Shown here: positions 1 to 6,196 of the stretch, piece after piece
Layout of the letters: the number at the start of each line of letters is the position of its first letter
Numbering within the stretch: position 1 is the stretch's first letter
From: Candidatus Tayloriibacteriota bacterium
GTDB taxonomy: Bacteria; Patescibacteriota; Minisyncoccia; Phycocordibacterales; PALSA-1337
Assembly (NCBI GenBank): GCA_026395105.1
Contig: JAPLZH010000033.1
Coordinates: forward strand, 1-11,879
Length of the DNA: 11,879 nt
Direction of reading: 5' to 3'
Position numbers and translations under genes: made by a program
Notes under the pieces: model-generated
The model's input: only the letters and a program-made list of their open reading frames with translations
Databases searched by the model: none
Told to the model about the DNA's origin: nothing

Positions 1-1
1 T

Positions 2-130
2 ACCGTTACTCAAGAAGATTTAGATGAAATCCATTCCTTCTTGAATGACCGACCTAGGGAGTGTATTGAGTTTAGGACAGCAACAGAGTATTATTCATTA
101 TTAAGTTCGAGTGTCCTACTTGAGGGGTAG
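2..130 (+). CDS. IS30-family transposase, C-terminal fragment (5' end outside window)
   Basis: An open frame enters from the left edge and ends at TAG 128-130, giving 42 residues. It contains LNDRPRECIEFRTATEYY, the conserved tail that follows the last catalytic Glu in IS30-type DDE transposases (family pattern LNxRPRKxLxYxTPxEvf), and it ends in SVLLEG. In the intact family the enzyme cuts and joins the ends of its own insertion sequence. Only the part after the catalytic core is visible, so it cannot be said whether the element is intact upstream. The bases just after the stop (about 131-150) should carry the right terminal inverted repeat, but the left repeat is outside the window and cannot be compared. 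Confidence rests on the motif alone. Confidence 0.72.
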   Translation, partial: TVTQEDLDEIHSFLNDRPRECIEFRTATEYYSLLSSSVLLEG

Positions 131-298
131 CTAGAGGATATTGGACCCGCTTTTATTTTTCCAGACTTTTTGTATAGTGTATAGCCAAAGTGAATGATTG
201 TGAGACCGAGCACGAGCCTGATTAGAAGGGGAGCTATTAATTAATATGAAAATAAAGATGGAAATGCGCTTAACATATATGTATAGTATAGTCGTAAT
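131..298. other. Intergenic stretch, possible right end of the IS30 element
   Basis: There are 168 bases between the transposase stop and the TrmH-family start. No ORF longer than about 15 codons is convincing. The first 20 or so bases probably belong to the IS terminal repeat. The last 20 hold TATAGT repeats that form the promoter of the next gene. Nothing else is recognised. Confidence 0.4.
282..298 (+). promoter_or_regulatory. Promoter -10 of the TrmH-family gene, leaderless type
   Basis: TATAGT at 287-292 is followed by exactly six bases and then ATG at 299, so transcription would begin at or next to the start codon. An overlapping TATAGT lies at 282-287. No good -35 is visible at the right distance. 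No Shine-Dalgarno sequence precedes the ATG. Confidence 0.5.
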
Positions 299-820
299 AT
301 GACAAAAAACAATATTCCAAAAGACGCAGAGAATATAAAAGGTAAAATGGTACTTTTGCACGATATTCGAAGTATTCATAATGTAGCCTCTATTTTCCGC
401 ACCTCTGACGGGGCTGGCGTGGAAAAGATATATTTAACGGGCTATAGTCCGTGTCCAGTAGACCGTTTCGGACGACCACAGAAAGGTTTTGCAAAGGTTT
501 CGCTCGGTGCGGAGAATTCTGTGTCTTGGGAATATGAAAAAGAACCGAGGGCGCTTCTCACACGTTTAAAAAAGCAGGGTGTTAGCGTGGTCGCGGTGGA
601 GCAGGATGAACGCTCGGAGCTGTATTCTGAAATGAAGGATGGCAAAAAAGTTCCGGCTAAAATAAAGTATCCAGCGATTTTCGTTTTTGGAAATGAAGTG
701 GGCGGAGTAGATAAAAAGATCTTAGATTTGGCAGATAAAATAATAGAGATTCCGATGCGTGGGGTAAAGGAATCTTTAAATGTTTCGGTTTCAGTGGGGA
801 TTATTTTATTTAGCTTTTAG
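299..820 (+). CDS. TrmH/SpoU-family RNA 2'-O-methyltransferase
   Basis: The 173-aa protein has the three motifs of the SPOUT class in order. Motif 1 is HDIRSIHNVASIFRTSDGAG at residues 21-40 with Asn28 and the catalytic Arg34. Motif 2 is FVFGNEVGGV at 128-137. Motif 3 is IPMRGVKESLNVSVSVGI at 151-168. These form the knotted SAM site that methylates ribose 2'-OH in tRNA or rRNA. The length fits a minimal single-domain TrmH-type enzyme without the L30e-like N-terminal extension of RlmB, and motif spacing resembles small TrmH-like proteins. The exact target nucleotide cannot be told from sequence. The gene converges on fpg with only 15 bases between stops, leaving no room for a terminator. The start at 299 is supported by the -10 six bases upstream. 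Confidence 0.9.
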   Translation: MTKNNIPKDAENIKGKMVLLHDIRSIHNVASIFRTSDGAGVEKIYLTGYSPCPVDRFGRPQKGFAKVSLGAENSVSWEYEKEPRALLTRLKKQGVSVVAVEQDERSELYSEMKDGKKVPAKIKYPAIFVFGNEVGGVDKKILDLADKIIEIPMRGVKESLNVSVSVGIILFSF

Positions 821-835
821 CTAGTCGCAAAAATT

Positions 836-1807
836 TTAAAGTTTCTGATGTGTATCGCAGAAGTGCGCACTTCTTCCGCCGACTATTTTTCGGATGATGG
901 TTCCATGACAGCCTTTTTTCGTGCAGGGCTTTCCGGCTTTTCTATAAGCCTGATGTTCCTCCTGGAATTTTCCTTTTTCGCCGTCTATATTTCTGTAGTC
1001 GGACATTGAGTCTCCGCCGAAATCAATGCCTTTTTTGAGAAGGGTTCTAGTGGCGGAAAAGATGGGGGAGAGGCGGGCGGGAGGGATGGCACGGACGAGG
1101 GATTCGGGGTGAACGCCCGCCCGCCATAAAATCTCATCTGAATAAATGTTTCCAATTCCTGAAATAACCGTCTGATCCATTAAAACCGTCTTTATTTTTC
1201 CATTCGGCTTTTGACTCAGAACTTCTTTAAATTTAGAAAGTGTAAAACTAGAATCCAGCGGTTCCGGCCCGAGTACGGATATTTCCGGAAGCGAATTAAT
1301 GTCCGCGGTCTTTACCAAAGCCACCTTTGCAAACCTTCTCATATCCGAAAGCACTAAATGTGCACCATCCGAAAGAGAAAAAACTAATCTGACGAATCTA
1401 TTGTATGGATCGTGGAGACCACTTCCATTTTTTATAATTTCCTCTTCGCTGACCACGTTTTTTCTGGTTTCTTCTATTCCTGCACTTTTTTTACCCCTCT
1501 TTGCCCTCCACCCCAGTCCGATTTTTTCATATTCTCCGTGCATAAAATGCCCAGTCATTTTCATGTGTGCAAAAATAGAAAAACCGCTACTTAAATGAAT
1601 GAAAATATTTTTTGCTTTTCTTTCGACGCCTAAAATCTTTGCCCCGATGACTCCTTTTTTAAAAATTCGGAAATGCGCTGGATCATTAATATTCGCTTTG
1701 CCTTTATAGAATAGGGAATTATAATCAGACCAGATGTCCGTGATTCGGAGCCCTATAAGCCTTTTCAGGCCATTAACTGTGGTTTGTACCTCGGGGAGCT
1801 CTGGCAT
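836..1807 (-). CDS. mutM: Formamidopyrimidine-DNA glycosylase (Fpg/MutM)
   Basis: This bifunctional base-excision repair enzyme removes 8-oxoguanine and formamidopyrimidines and nicks the abasic site. The protein begins MPELPEVQTT, so the N-terminal Pro nucleophile and catalytic Glu are intact after Met removal. HMKMTG lies at 81-86, DMRRFAKV at 155-162 (intercalating Arg/Phe region) and the helix-two-turn-helix VISGIGNIYSDEILWRAGVHP-type segment at 214-234. The C-terminal zinc finger is C295-X4-C300-X16-C317-X2-H320, with Arg312 as the usual phosphate-binding Arg. Two things are odd: the last zinc ligand is His instead of Cys, and at 323 aa the protein is about 40-50 residues longer than typical, mostly from a Lys/Glu-rich insertion around residues 98-135. 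It is transcribed divergently from the amidase at 1838. Confidence 0.93.
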   Translation of the reverse strand: MPELPEVQTTVNGLKRLIGLRITDIWSDYNSLFYKGKANINDPAHFRIFKKGVIGAKILGVERKAKNIFIHLSSGFSIFAHMKMTGHFMHGEYEKIGLGWRAKRGKKSAGIEETRKNVVSEEEIIKNGSGLHDPYNRFVRLVFSLSDGAHLVLSDMRRFAKVALVKTADINSLPEISVLGPEPLDSSFTLSKFKEVLSQKPNGKIKTVLMDQTVISGIGNIYSDEILWRAGVHPESLVRAIPPARLSPIFSATRTLLKKGIDFGGDSMSDYRNIDGEKGKFQEEHQAYRKAGKPCTKKGCHGTIIRKIVGGRSAHFCDTHQKL

Positions 1808-1837
1808 ATACTTGTATAGTACACATTTATTTAAATT
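1808..1837. promoter_or_regulatory. Divergent promoter region of fpg and the amidase, overlapping -10 elements
   Basis: TATAGT at 1815-1820 reads rightward toward ATG 1838 (17 bases). Almost the same bases, 1821-1816 on the minus strand, read TACTAT eight bases before the fpg ATG. The two -10 hexamers therefore overlap by five bases. Only 30 bases separate the start codons, so both promoters must share this site or one lies inside the opposite gene. Confidence 0.45.
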
Positions 1838-3061
1838 ATGAAAACTATTTACCCATATTTAGGAATTTTCTTTGTACTCATCTTCATTACTTTTATCTTT
1901 AGGCAAATAGTTTCAGTAGAATGGGAGATCGTAAATTCTAATAGAGCCTCTGTCTTTTTCGCTGAGAGCACGAACAGGGATACACTCGTCGGAAAATATT
2001 TAAACGCTTTAAGTAATGGAGTAAAAATTAAGATCTTAGTGGTTCCCGGACATGAGCCTGATTTCGGTGGGGCAGAGTACGGCTCATTAAAAGAAAGGGA
2101 AATGAATCTATTTTTAGCAAAAAGTTTAGCTGAATATCTGAAATCAAATCCTAGATTCGAGGTTTCATTTACCAGAGATGATTCTGGATGGAATTCAGAT
2201 TTAGAAAAATATTTTAAGGACAAATGGGATGAAATCGCCACTTGGCGTATAAATAAAAAGGCTGTGATGAATAAACTCGTTTCTGATGGGAAAGTACAAA
2301 AAGTAGGCAGTCTATACCACAACAATGCTCCGGAGAAAGTAGCCATTCGCCTTTACGGAATTAATAAATGGGCAAATGAAAATAAATTCGACATTATTTT
2401 ACGTGTGCATTTTAATGATGTTCCATTAGCTGTACGCAGAACGGGCGATTATTCCGGCTTCTCTGTTTATGTACCAGAAAAGCAGTTTTCAAATGCGAAT
2501 GCCTCTCAGGTTTTGGGTAGATCAGTTTTTAATAGACTGTCTACTTACGGAGCAAAGAGTAATTTGCCTATAGAGTCTGCTGGGGTGATAGAGGATCAGG
2601 ATTTAGTGGCCGTCGGTAGCTTTAATACTGTAGACGGAGCTAGTATTTTAACTGAATACGGATATATTTATGAGTCACAGTATAGAAATAAAGAGATTAG
2701 AAATGCACTTCTGGATGAATATGCTTATCAGACATTTTTGGGGGTGGAGAGTTTCTTCGGAGAGACTGTTCCTGCTTCGGCAAAATCAGACACCACACTT
2801 TTGGCTGATAAATTTAGCGAAAAAATCACATCTAAATCTAAGCCGTCTAAGGAGGCACTCTCTCTACAAATAGCTTTAGAAAAACTCGGTTATTATCCGC
2901 CGGCAAAGGAAGAGAGGAATGACTGTCCGCTTACTGGTTCATTCGGCCCCTGCACAGAAAAAGCAGTCACCGCCTTCCAGAAGGAAAATGATATAAAAGG
3001 GGAGAGCGGAGTGTTTGGTGAGAAGACTCGTGATGTTTTAAACTCTCTTATTTTTAATTAG
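1838..3061 (+). CDS. Membrane-anchored N-acetylmuramoyl-L-alanine amidase (amidase_3) with C-terminal peptidoglycan-binding domain
   Basis: The 407-aa protein starts with a single hydrophobic segment (about residues 4-25) that would anchor it in the membrane with the enzyme outside. The amidase_3 zinc site is complete: His72 in VVPGHEPDFGG, Glu86 in LKEREMNL, and His191 in LRVHFND, plus the general-base Glu273 in TEYGYIYE. The enzyme class cuts the amide bond between MurNAc and the stem peptide. Residues about 334-406 match a PG_binding_1 domain (LQIALEKLGYY, GSFGPCTEKAVTAFQ, GVFGEKTRDVL). The catalytic domain is enlarged by about 40-60 residues between the TRD motif (112-114) and His191, a region ending in LYGINKWANENKFD. 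The same motif recurs in the paralogue at 6232-7173. Convergent with the MurE-like gene. Specific gene name not assignable. Confidence 0.88.
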   Translation: MKTIYPYLGIFFVLIFITFIFRQIVSVEWEIVNSNRASVFFAESTNRDTLVGKYLNALSNGVKIKILVVPGHEPDFGGAEYGSLKEREMNLFLAKSLAEYLKSNPRFEVSFTRDDSGWNSDLEKYFKDKWDEIATWRINKKAVMNKLVSDGKVQKVGSLYHNNAPEKVAIRLYGINKWANENKFDIILRVHFNDVPLAVRRTGDYSGFSVYVPEKQFSNANASQVLGRSVFNRLSTYGAKSNLPIESAGVIEDQDLVAVGSFNTVDGASILTEYGYIYESQYRNKEIRNALLDEYAYQTFLGVESFFGETVPASAKSDTTLLADKFSEKITSKSKPSKEALSLQIALEKLGYYPPAKEERNDCPLTGSFGPCTEKAVTAFQKENDIKGESGVFGEKTRDVLNSLIFN

Positions 3062-3066
3062 ATCTC

Positions 3067-3080
3067 TAGCTAGATAGCTA
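3067..3080 (+). terminator. Possible weak terminator hairpin between convergent genes
   Basis: TAGCT, loop AGAT, AGCTA forms a 5-bp stem just after the amidase stop. The T-rich stretch that follows starts about ten bases later (T-run at 3092-3099) and overlaps the 3' end of the opposite gene. The stem is AT-rich, so this is a weak candidate. Confidence 0.25.
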
Positions 3081-3084
3081 AACT

Positions 3085-4359
3085 TTAATTATTTTTTTTA
3101 AGTATCTTCTCCAGCTCTTCTTTTGCCACCCTCGCATCACTCCAAGGAACCTTAGAGCCTTTTGCCCCCATAATATATGGATCTGTTCCTTTGCCTGTGA
3201 TTATTACTGTATCACCAGTCTCGGCGAGGGAGATGGCCTTTTTAATGGCTTCTCTTCTGTCTAAGATTATTTCACCTCTGTCTTCGGGGAGGGCGCTTTT
3301 CATTTCATTTAGAATTTTCATTGGGTCTTCATCGTAAGGGTCTTCATTTGCCAAAATTATCTCATCACAGTATCTGTCTGCTACTTCAGCCATAACTTTT
3401 CTCTTCCAAGTATCCCTTCCGCCCCCTGTATTTCCGAGTACGCAGACCATGCGCGAAGTCTGATAGACTTGATAAACTTTTTCTAGAGAATCGGCGGTGT
3501 GCGCATAGTCCACTATCACATTAAAGTCTTGGCCTGCCTCTATTTTCTGAAGTCGTCCAGGAATTCCTGTGAAATTTTCCAGAGCACGCCTAATGGCCGG
3601 CGTGGAAACACCCTGTGTTTTTACATAGGTAATAGCGCCCAGAATATTATACAAATTAAAGGCACCGGAAAGGTGAGAGGAAATACGGGTATTATCAAGT
3701 GTGAAATCAATGCCTTCTTTCTTAATAGTATACGGCTCTGTATCTTTAATAGAATAAGTTCTTTTTTCGTCCGCATCATTTGCTAGAAAATCTTTTGCCT
3801 CAGCATCATCGGCGTTTACGATTAAGATTCTCGGTCTTTTCTTTGACTTAGAAAGTGCTCTGGCTAAAGCGAGCTTCGCATCTTTATAACTTTCATATGA
3901 ACCATGGGCTTCTATATGCTCCGGCGAAAGGTTTGTGAAAATAAGCGCGTCTAGAGGAATGAATTTATGGCGGTGAGTGATAGAGCCCTGAGAAGTCATC
4001 TCTAATACAGCGTAGGTGCATTTAGAATCTACAGCTTTTCTGAGAAATCTTTGCATTGCAAATCTGCCCGGCATGGACATTTTATATAGATTTTCCCAGG
4101 CATTATCACCGACTTTAAAGCGAATGGTATTTGAAAGCGCCGTTTTATAACCAGCTTCTTCTAGGAATGCATTTACTAATTCTGTAGTAGAACTTTTACC
4201 TTTTGTGCCGGTTACTGCCACCACCTTTATTTTCTTTCCAGGGAATCTGTAAACGAGCGCTCCGAGGAAGGAAAGAGTGAAGTGGTATGCAGGGCGGAAA
4301 AAATTATAGACGGACGACGGAATCATATGTTCTAGTGAGCGAAGGATTTTTTCAAGCAT
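3085..4359 (-). CDS. MurE-like Mur ligase (UDP-MurNAc peptide synthetase), short form
   Basis: Mur ligases add an amino acid to the UDP-MurNAc peptide at the expense of ATP in the cytoplasm. The 424-aa product has the P-loop VTGTKGKSST at 49-58, EMTSQG at 120-125, NLSPEHIEAHGS at 143-154, the probable carbamylated Lys162 in YKDAKLA, and a MurE-type C-terminal domain ending GKGTDPYIMG and WSDARVAKEEL. Only about 45 residues precede the P-loop, so the usual N-terminal UDP-sugar-binding domain of MurE (about 90-100 residues) is missing and is replaced by a hydrophobic lead. The specificity motif DNPR of diaminopimelate-adding MurE aligns with EDPY at 339-342, so the substrate amino acid is uncertain. 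The start lies 33 bases after the ruvA stop, with no clear own promoter, which suggests an operon. Short forms like this are, to my knowledge, common in CPR genomes. Confidence 0.82.
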   Translation of the reverse strand: MLEKILRSLEHMIPSSVYNFFRPAYHFTLSFLGALVYRFPGKKIKVVAVTGTKGKSSTTELVNAFLEEAGYKTALSNTIRFKVGDNAWENLYKMSMPGRFAMQRFLRKAVDSKCTYAVLEMTSQGSITHRHKFIPLDALIFTNLSPEHIEAHGSYESYKDAKLALARALSKSKKRPRILIVNADDAEAKDFLANDADEKRTYSIKDTEPYTIKKEGIDFTLDNTRISSHLSGAFNLYNILGAITYVKTQGVSTPAIRRALENFTGIPGRLQKIEAGQDFNVIVDYAHTADSLEKVYQVYQTSRMVCVLGNTGGGRDTWKRKVMAEVADRYCDEIILANEDPYDEDPMKILNEMKSALPEDRGEIILDRREAIKKAISLAETGDTVIITGKGTDPYIMGAKGSKVPWSDARVAKEELEKILKKNN

Positions 4360-4392
4360 GTTTTTAATAAAGTTTAAATATTTATTTGCAAA

Positions 4393-4962
4393 TTATTTTC
4401 CTAGTAATTTTAAGGCTTCTTTTATTCGGGAATTCGTGCCGGTGATCTCTTTCGGAATTTCTTTTAAGGCATCACGTGCATCTCCAGGGGAGTAACCTAG
4501 GGCTTTTAGAGCTTCTACCACATCTGCATCCTTTGCCTCTAGAGCAATCCTCTCTTTAGATCCTTCATGAGTTAATACTTTACCTTTTAATTCGAGCACT
4601 ATCTTTTCTGCGTTTTTCTTACCAATTCCTGAGACTTTCGTGAGATGGGAGGTCTCACCGGAGATGATGGCGTTCTGCAAAGCTTCTACTGAGGCTAGGG
4701 AGAGAATACCGAGCGCTGTCTTCGGCCCGATTCCTGATACGGAAATGAGAAGTTCAAAGATTTCTAATTCGCTGGTGCTTTTAAAACCGTATATGTCTAT
4801 AGCATTTTCTCTGACGGCGGTATAGGTCCATAAGGTGATGTTTTCTGGGGCAGTGCTCGCAGTTTCCGGCGTTACATGCACTTTATAGCCTATATTCCCG
4901 ATGTCTACGACTAGGCTTTTTTCAGCGGTTTTTATTACTTTGCCTTTTAAGTATGAAATCAT
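4393..4962 (-). CDS. ruvA: Holliday junction branch-migration protein RuvA
   Basis: RuvA forms tetramers that hold the four-way DNA junction while RuvB drives branch migration. The protein is 189 aa, close to the usual 190-205. Domain I is an OB fold, MISYLKGKVI at the start and YTAVRENAIDIYGF at 47-60. Domain II has two helix-hairpin-helix motifs, VSGIGPKTALGIL at 75-87 and VSGIGKKNAEKIVLELK at 110-126, which bind the DNA backbone. The C-terminal third (about 142-189, VVEALKALGYSPGDARDAL) is domain III, which contacts RuvB. ruvB and ruvC are not in the window. The start at 4962 is backed by a -10 TATGAT exactly six bases upstream. It leads a probable two-gene unit with the MurE-like gene. 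Confidence 0.96.
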   Translation of the reverse strand: MISYLKGKVIKTAEKSLVVDIGNIGYKVHVTPETASTAPENITLWTYTAVRENAIDIYGFKSTSELEIFELLISVSGIGPKTALGILSLASVEALQNAIISGETSHLTKVSGIGKKNAEKIVLELKGKVLTHEGSKERIALEAKDADVVEALKALGYSPGDARDALKEIPKEITGTNSRIKEALKLLGK

Positions 4963-4968
4963 GCATAC

Positions 4969-4974
4969 ATCATA
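4969..4974 (-). promoter_or_regulatory. Promoter -10 of ruvA
   Basis: On the minus strand TATGAT (4974-4969) precedes the ruvA ATG by exactly six bases, so the transcript would be leaderless. No convincing -35 was found. Confidence 0.45.
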
Positions 4975-5009
4975 CCGCTTAAGGCTTTTATAATAAAGGA
5001 CGGAGAGAG

Positions 5010-5035
5010 GCGCGCGCTCATGCTCACCCGCGCGC
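5010..5035. repeat. GC-only inverted repeat upstream of rpsT
   Basis: GCGCGCG at 5010-5016 pairs perfectly with CGCGCGC at 5029-5035 around a 12-base loop. It stands out in AT-rich flanking DNA, about 65 bases before the rpsT start and 48 bases before the divergent ruvA start. It could fold in a long rpsT leader or act as a protein-binding site. No T-run follows on either strand, so it is not a terminator. Confidence 0.4.
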
Positions 5036-5099
5036 TAGGATTTGCGTTCTGTAATGTCCTGTGTTAATCTGTGTATCTCAATATACAAGTCAAAAAAAC

Positions 5100-5363
5100 A
5101 TGCCAATTACTTCATCAGCAAAAAAAGCACTACGCGTATCAAAAAGAAAGGCTATCTTTAATATTCGCCGTGAAAACGCCGTAGAGCAGAGTGAGAAAAA
5201 TATAAAGAAACTCCTAGCCGATAAAAAGGTTAAGGAAGCAGAAGCCCTAGTTCCAGCTTTCCAGCAGGCTATAGATAAGGCCGCTAAGACAGGCGTTATA
5301 AAGGCAAATACTGCATCTAGAAAGAAAGCGAGAATGGTCGCGGCTATAAAGAGGGTCAAATAA
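5100..5363 (+). CDS. rpsT: 30S ribosomal protein S20
   Basis: S20 is a small helical protein that binds 16S rRNA early in 30S assembly. From ATG 5100 the product is 87 aa, the usual length, and begins MPITSSAKKALRVSKRK, the typical S20 N terminus. The C-terminal signature KANTASRKKARM at 68-79 corresponds to the family HKNKAARKKSRL, with Ala at the place of the usual His. The whole protein is rich in Lys and Ala, as expected. An in-frame ATG at 5061 would add 13 residues unlike any S20 start, so 5100 was chosen. A -10-like TATACA lies at 5082-5087, twelve bases before the ATG. A hairpin terminator follows at 5396-5417. Confidence 0.95.
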   Translation: MPITSSAKKALRVSKRKAIFNIRRENAVEQSEKNIKKLLADKKVKEAEALVPAFQQAIDKAAKTGVIKANTASRKKARMVAAIKRVK

Positions 5364-5386
5364 AACGAAAGTACTTTCTAACACAT

Positions 5387-5473
5387 AAAAAACACAAAAG
5401 CCCCGAAAGGGGCTTTTGCTCGGCTCGCTCACAGCTCTGATGCCGAAGAGGGGATTACTCCCCGCGAGTCTTA
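5387..5473 (-). ncRNA. Candidate small structured RNA, about 87 nt, unknown family
   Basis: A strong minus-strand promoter (TTGACT 5507-5502, 16-base spacer, TATAAT 5485-5480) has no ORF behind it and runs into the U-rich side of the terminator at 5396-5417. The predicted RNA runs from about 5473 to 5387. It holds a hairpin GGGGA-GTAA-TCCCC. That hairpin is enclosed by CTCGC pairing with GCGAG. A TCGG in the enclosed strand can pair with the CCGA that directly follows GCGAG, which makes an H-type pseudoknot (S1 5 bp, S2 4 bp, stacked with no linker). It lacks the SRP RNA GGAA apical loop signature, is far too short for 6S, tmRNA or RNase P RNA, and does not match any riboswitch I know. The promoter and terminator are seen directly; the fold is inferred by hand. 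Confidence 0.6.
5396..5417. terminator. Bidirectional intrinsic terminator of rpsT (+) and the small RNA (-)
   Basis: AAAAGCCCC, loop GAAA, GGGGCTTTT gives a perfect 9-bp stem. Reading rightward the stem ends in TTTT and ends rpsT. Reading leftward it is followed by TTTTGTGTTTTTT (down to 5387), the better U-tract, and ends the small RNA transcribed from 5473. Confidence 0.85.
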
Positions 5474-5479
5474 CCTAAG

Positions 5480-5507
5480 ATTATATTCTTTTTTTCACTA
5501 AAGTCAA
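5480..5507 (-). promoter_or_regulatory. Near-consensus sigma70-type promoter of the small RNA
   Basis: Minus strand: TTGACT (5507-5502) and TATAAT (5485-5480) with 16 bases between, five of six and six of six consensus matches. It starts eight bases beyond the CCA end of tRNA-Arg. Predicted transcription start is near 5473. This is the best promoter match in the window. Confidence 0.7.
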
Positions 5508-5515
5508 ACGAATTT

Positions 5516-5590
5516 TGGTGCTCCCGCAAGGAATCGAACCTTGATCTTAAGTTCCGCAAACTTATGTCCTATCCATTGAACGACGGAAGC
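5516..5590 (-). tRNA. tRNA-Arg, anticodon GCG
   Basis: The minus strand folds as a full cloverleaf of 75 nt including an encoded CCA. Acceptor GCTTCCG pairs with CGGGAGC (one G-U). The D arm is GTTC-AATGGATA-GGAC. The anticodon arm is TAAGT-TTGCGGA-ACTTA with GCG at 34-36. The variable loop is AGAT and the T arm is CAAGG-TTCGATT-CCTTG, followed by discriminator A and CCA. It reads the Arg codon CGC and, by wobble, CGU. Most bacteria use ACG, edited to ICG, for this codon box, so GCG is notable. It lies 26 bases downstream of the 161-aa gene on the same strand, so the two may share a transcript that is processed. Confidence 0.93.
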
Positions 5591-5616
5591 GCATGCACAC
5601 CTTATCAGAAAAACGC

Positions 5617-6102
5617 CTAAAAACCAAGTTTCTCCATAAGCTTCTGGAAAAATGACTCCCGAATCTCTTTTTCAGGCAAATAATTCAAAAGGTGCTCTCT
5701 GGCTTCTTCCGCTTCCATTTCTTTATGCATCGGTATAGAAAAAACAGGAAGCATGGATTTTTTTGACATTAAAAGTATCTGCGAACTAATAGAAGGGTGG
5801 AGATGCTGTATGTGTTTAAGGTCGTCTACCCAGAAACATTCTAGGTCAGCGTACTGATGCATTGAATTTCCGATAACTATGCCCTTATTCGTAATAGCGT
5901 AGTAAGTACTATTCGGTTTTACCCAGCCGTGTATGCCTACAGCGAAACCTGCCACGAAAAGAAAAATGGCAAAAATGATTTCATTAAAGATAAAGGCCAC
6001 AGCTACAGCGGTAACTGAAATTATTCCGACGGCCCAATACCAATCTGCCGATTTAGGATTATGATAAAACTCTAGAGTTTCCCATTCTATATGAGGAGTC
6101 AT
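5617..6102 (-). CDS. Conserved small membrane protein with two TM segments, function unknown
   Basis: The 161-aa protein opens with a short cytoplasmic stretch (IEWETLEFYHNPKSADW), then two hydrophobic segments at about 22-38 and 41-58 with only a few residues between, giving a membrane hairpin. The remaining 100 residues form a soluble domain (YYAITNKGIVIGN, YADLECFWVDD) whose alternating strands resemble the PH-like bacterial domains of the YdbT or DUF5673 type. I recognise this overall plan from CPR proteins but cannot give a function. The ATG at 6102 is supported by an extended -10, TGGTAGAAT, six bases upstream. tRNA-Arg follows 26 bases after the stop. Confidence 0.75.
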   Translation of the reverse strand: MTPHIEWETLEFYHNPKSADWYWAVGIISVTAVAVAFIFNEIIFAIFLFVAGFAVGIHGWVKPNSTYYAITNKGIVIGNSMHQYADLECFWVDDLKHIQHLHPSISSQILLMSKKSMLPVFSIPMHKEMEAEEAREHLLNYLPEKEIRESFFQKLMEKLGF

Positions 6103-6108
6103 GAGAAT

Positions 6109-6117
6109 ATTCTACCA
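6109..6117 (-). promoter_or_regulatory. Extended -10 promoter of the 161-aa membrane protein gene
   Basis: Minus strand TGGTAGAAT (6117-6109) ends six bases before the ATG at 6102. The TGn extension may make a -35 unnecessary. The same nonamer recurs before the gene at 11845. Confidence 0.5.
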
Positions 6118-6167
6118 TAATTAAGAAAGTAAAAGGGAACTGCTTTGGGGATTCCCGAGAGCCCATG

Positions 6168-6191
6168 AGATCTCCCTAGATCTCCCTAGAT
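6168..6191. repeat. Tandem 10-bp repeat upstream of the second amidase promoter
   Basis: AGATCTCCCT occurs twice back to back (6168-6177, 6178-6187), followed by AGAT. The copies are identical. The period of about one helical turn and the position just five bases before the -35 suggest an activator or repressor site. Confidence 0.45.
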
Positions 6192-6196
6192 TTTCG

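Noticed and set aside
131..379. 82-aa minus-strand ORF across the left intergenic region
   Set aside because: It overlaps the TrmH-family start, has low complexity (Ile/Phe-rich from AT-rich DNA) and no promoter.
1849..2346. 165-aa minus-strand ORF inside the first amidase gene
   Set aside because: It is a shadow of a well-supported gene with all catalytic motifs in the other frame.
5061..5363. Longer rpsT frame beginning at ATG 5061
   Set aside because: The extra 13 residues do not look like S20, and the family N terminus begins exactly at ATG 5100.
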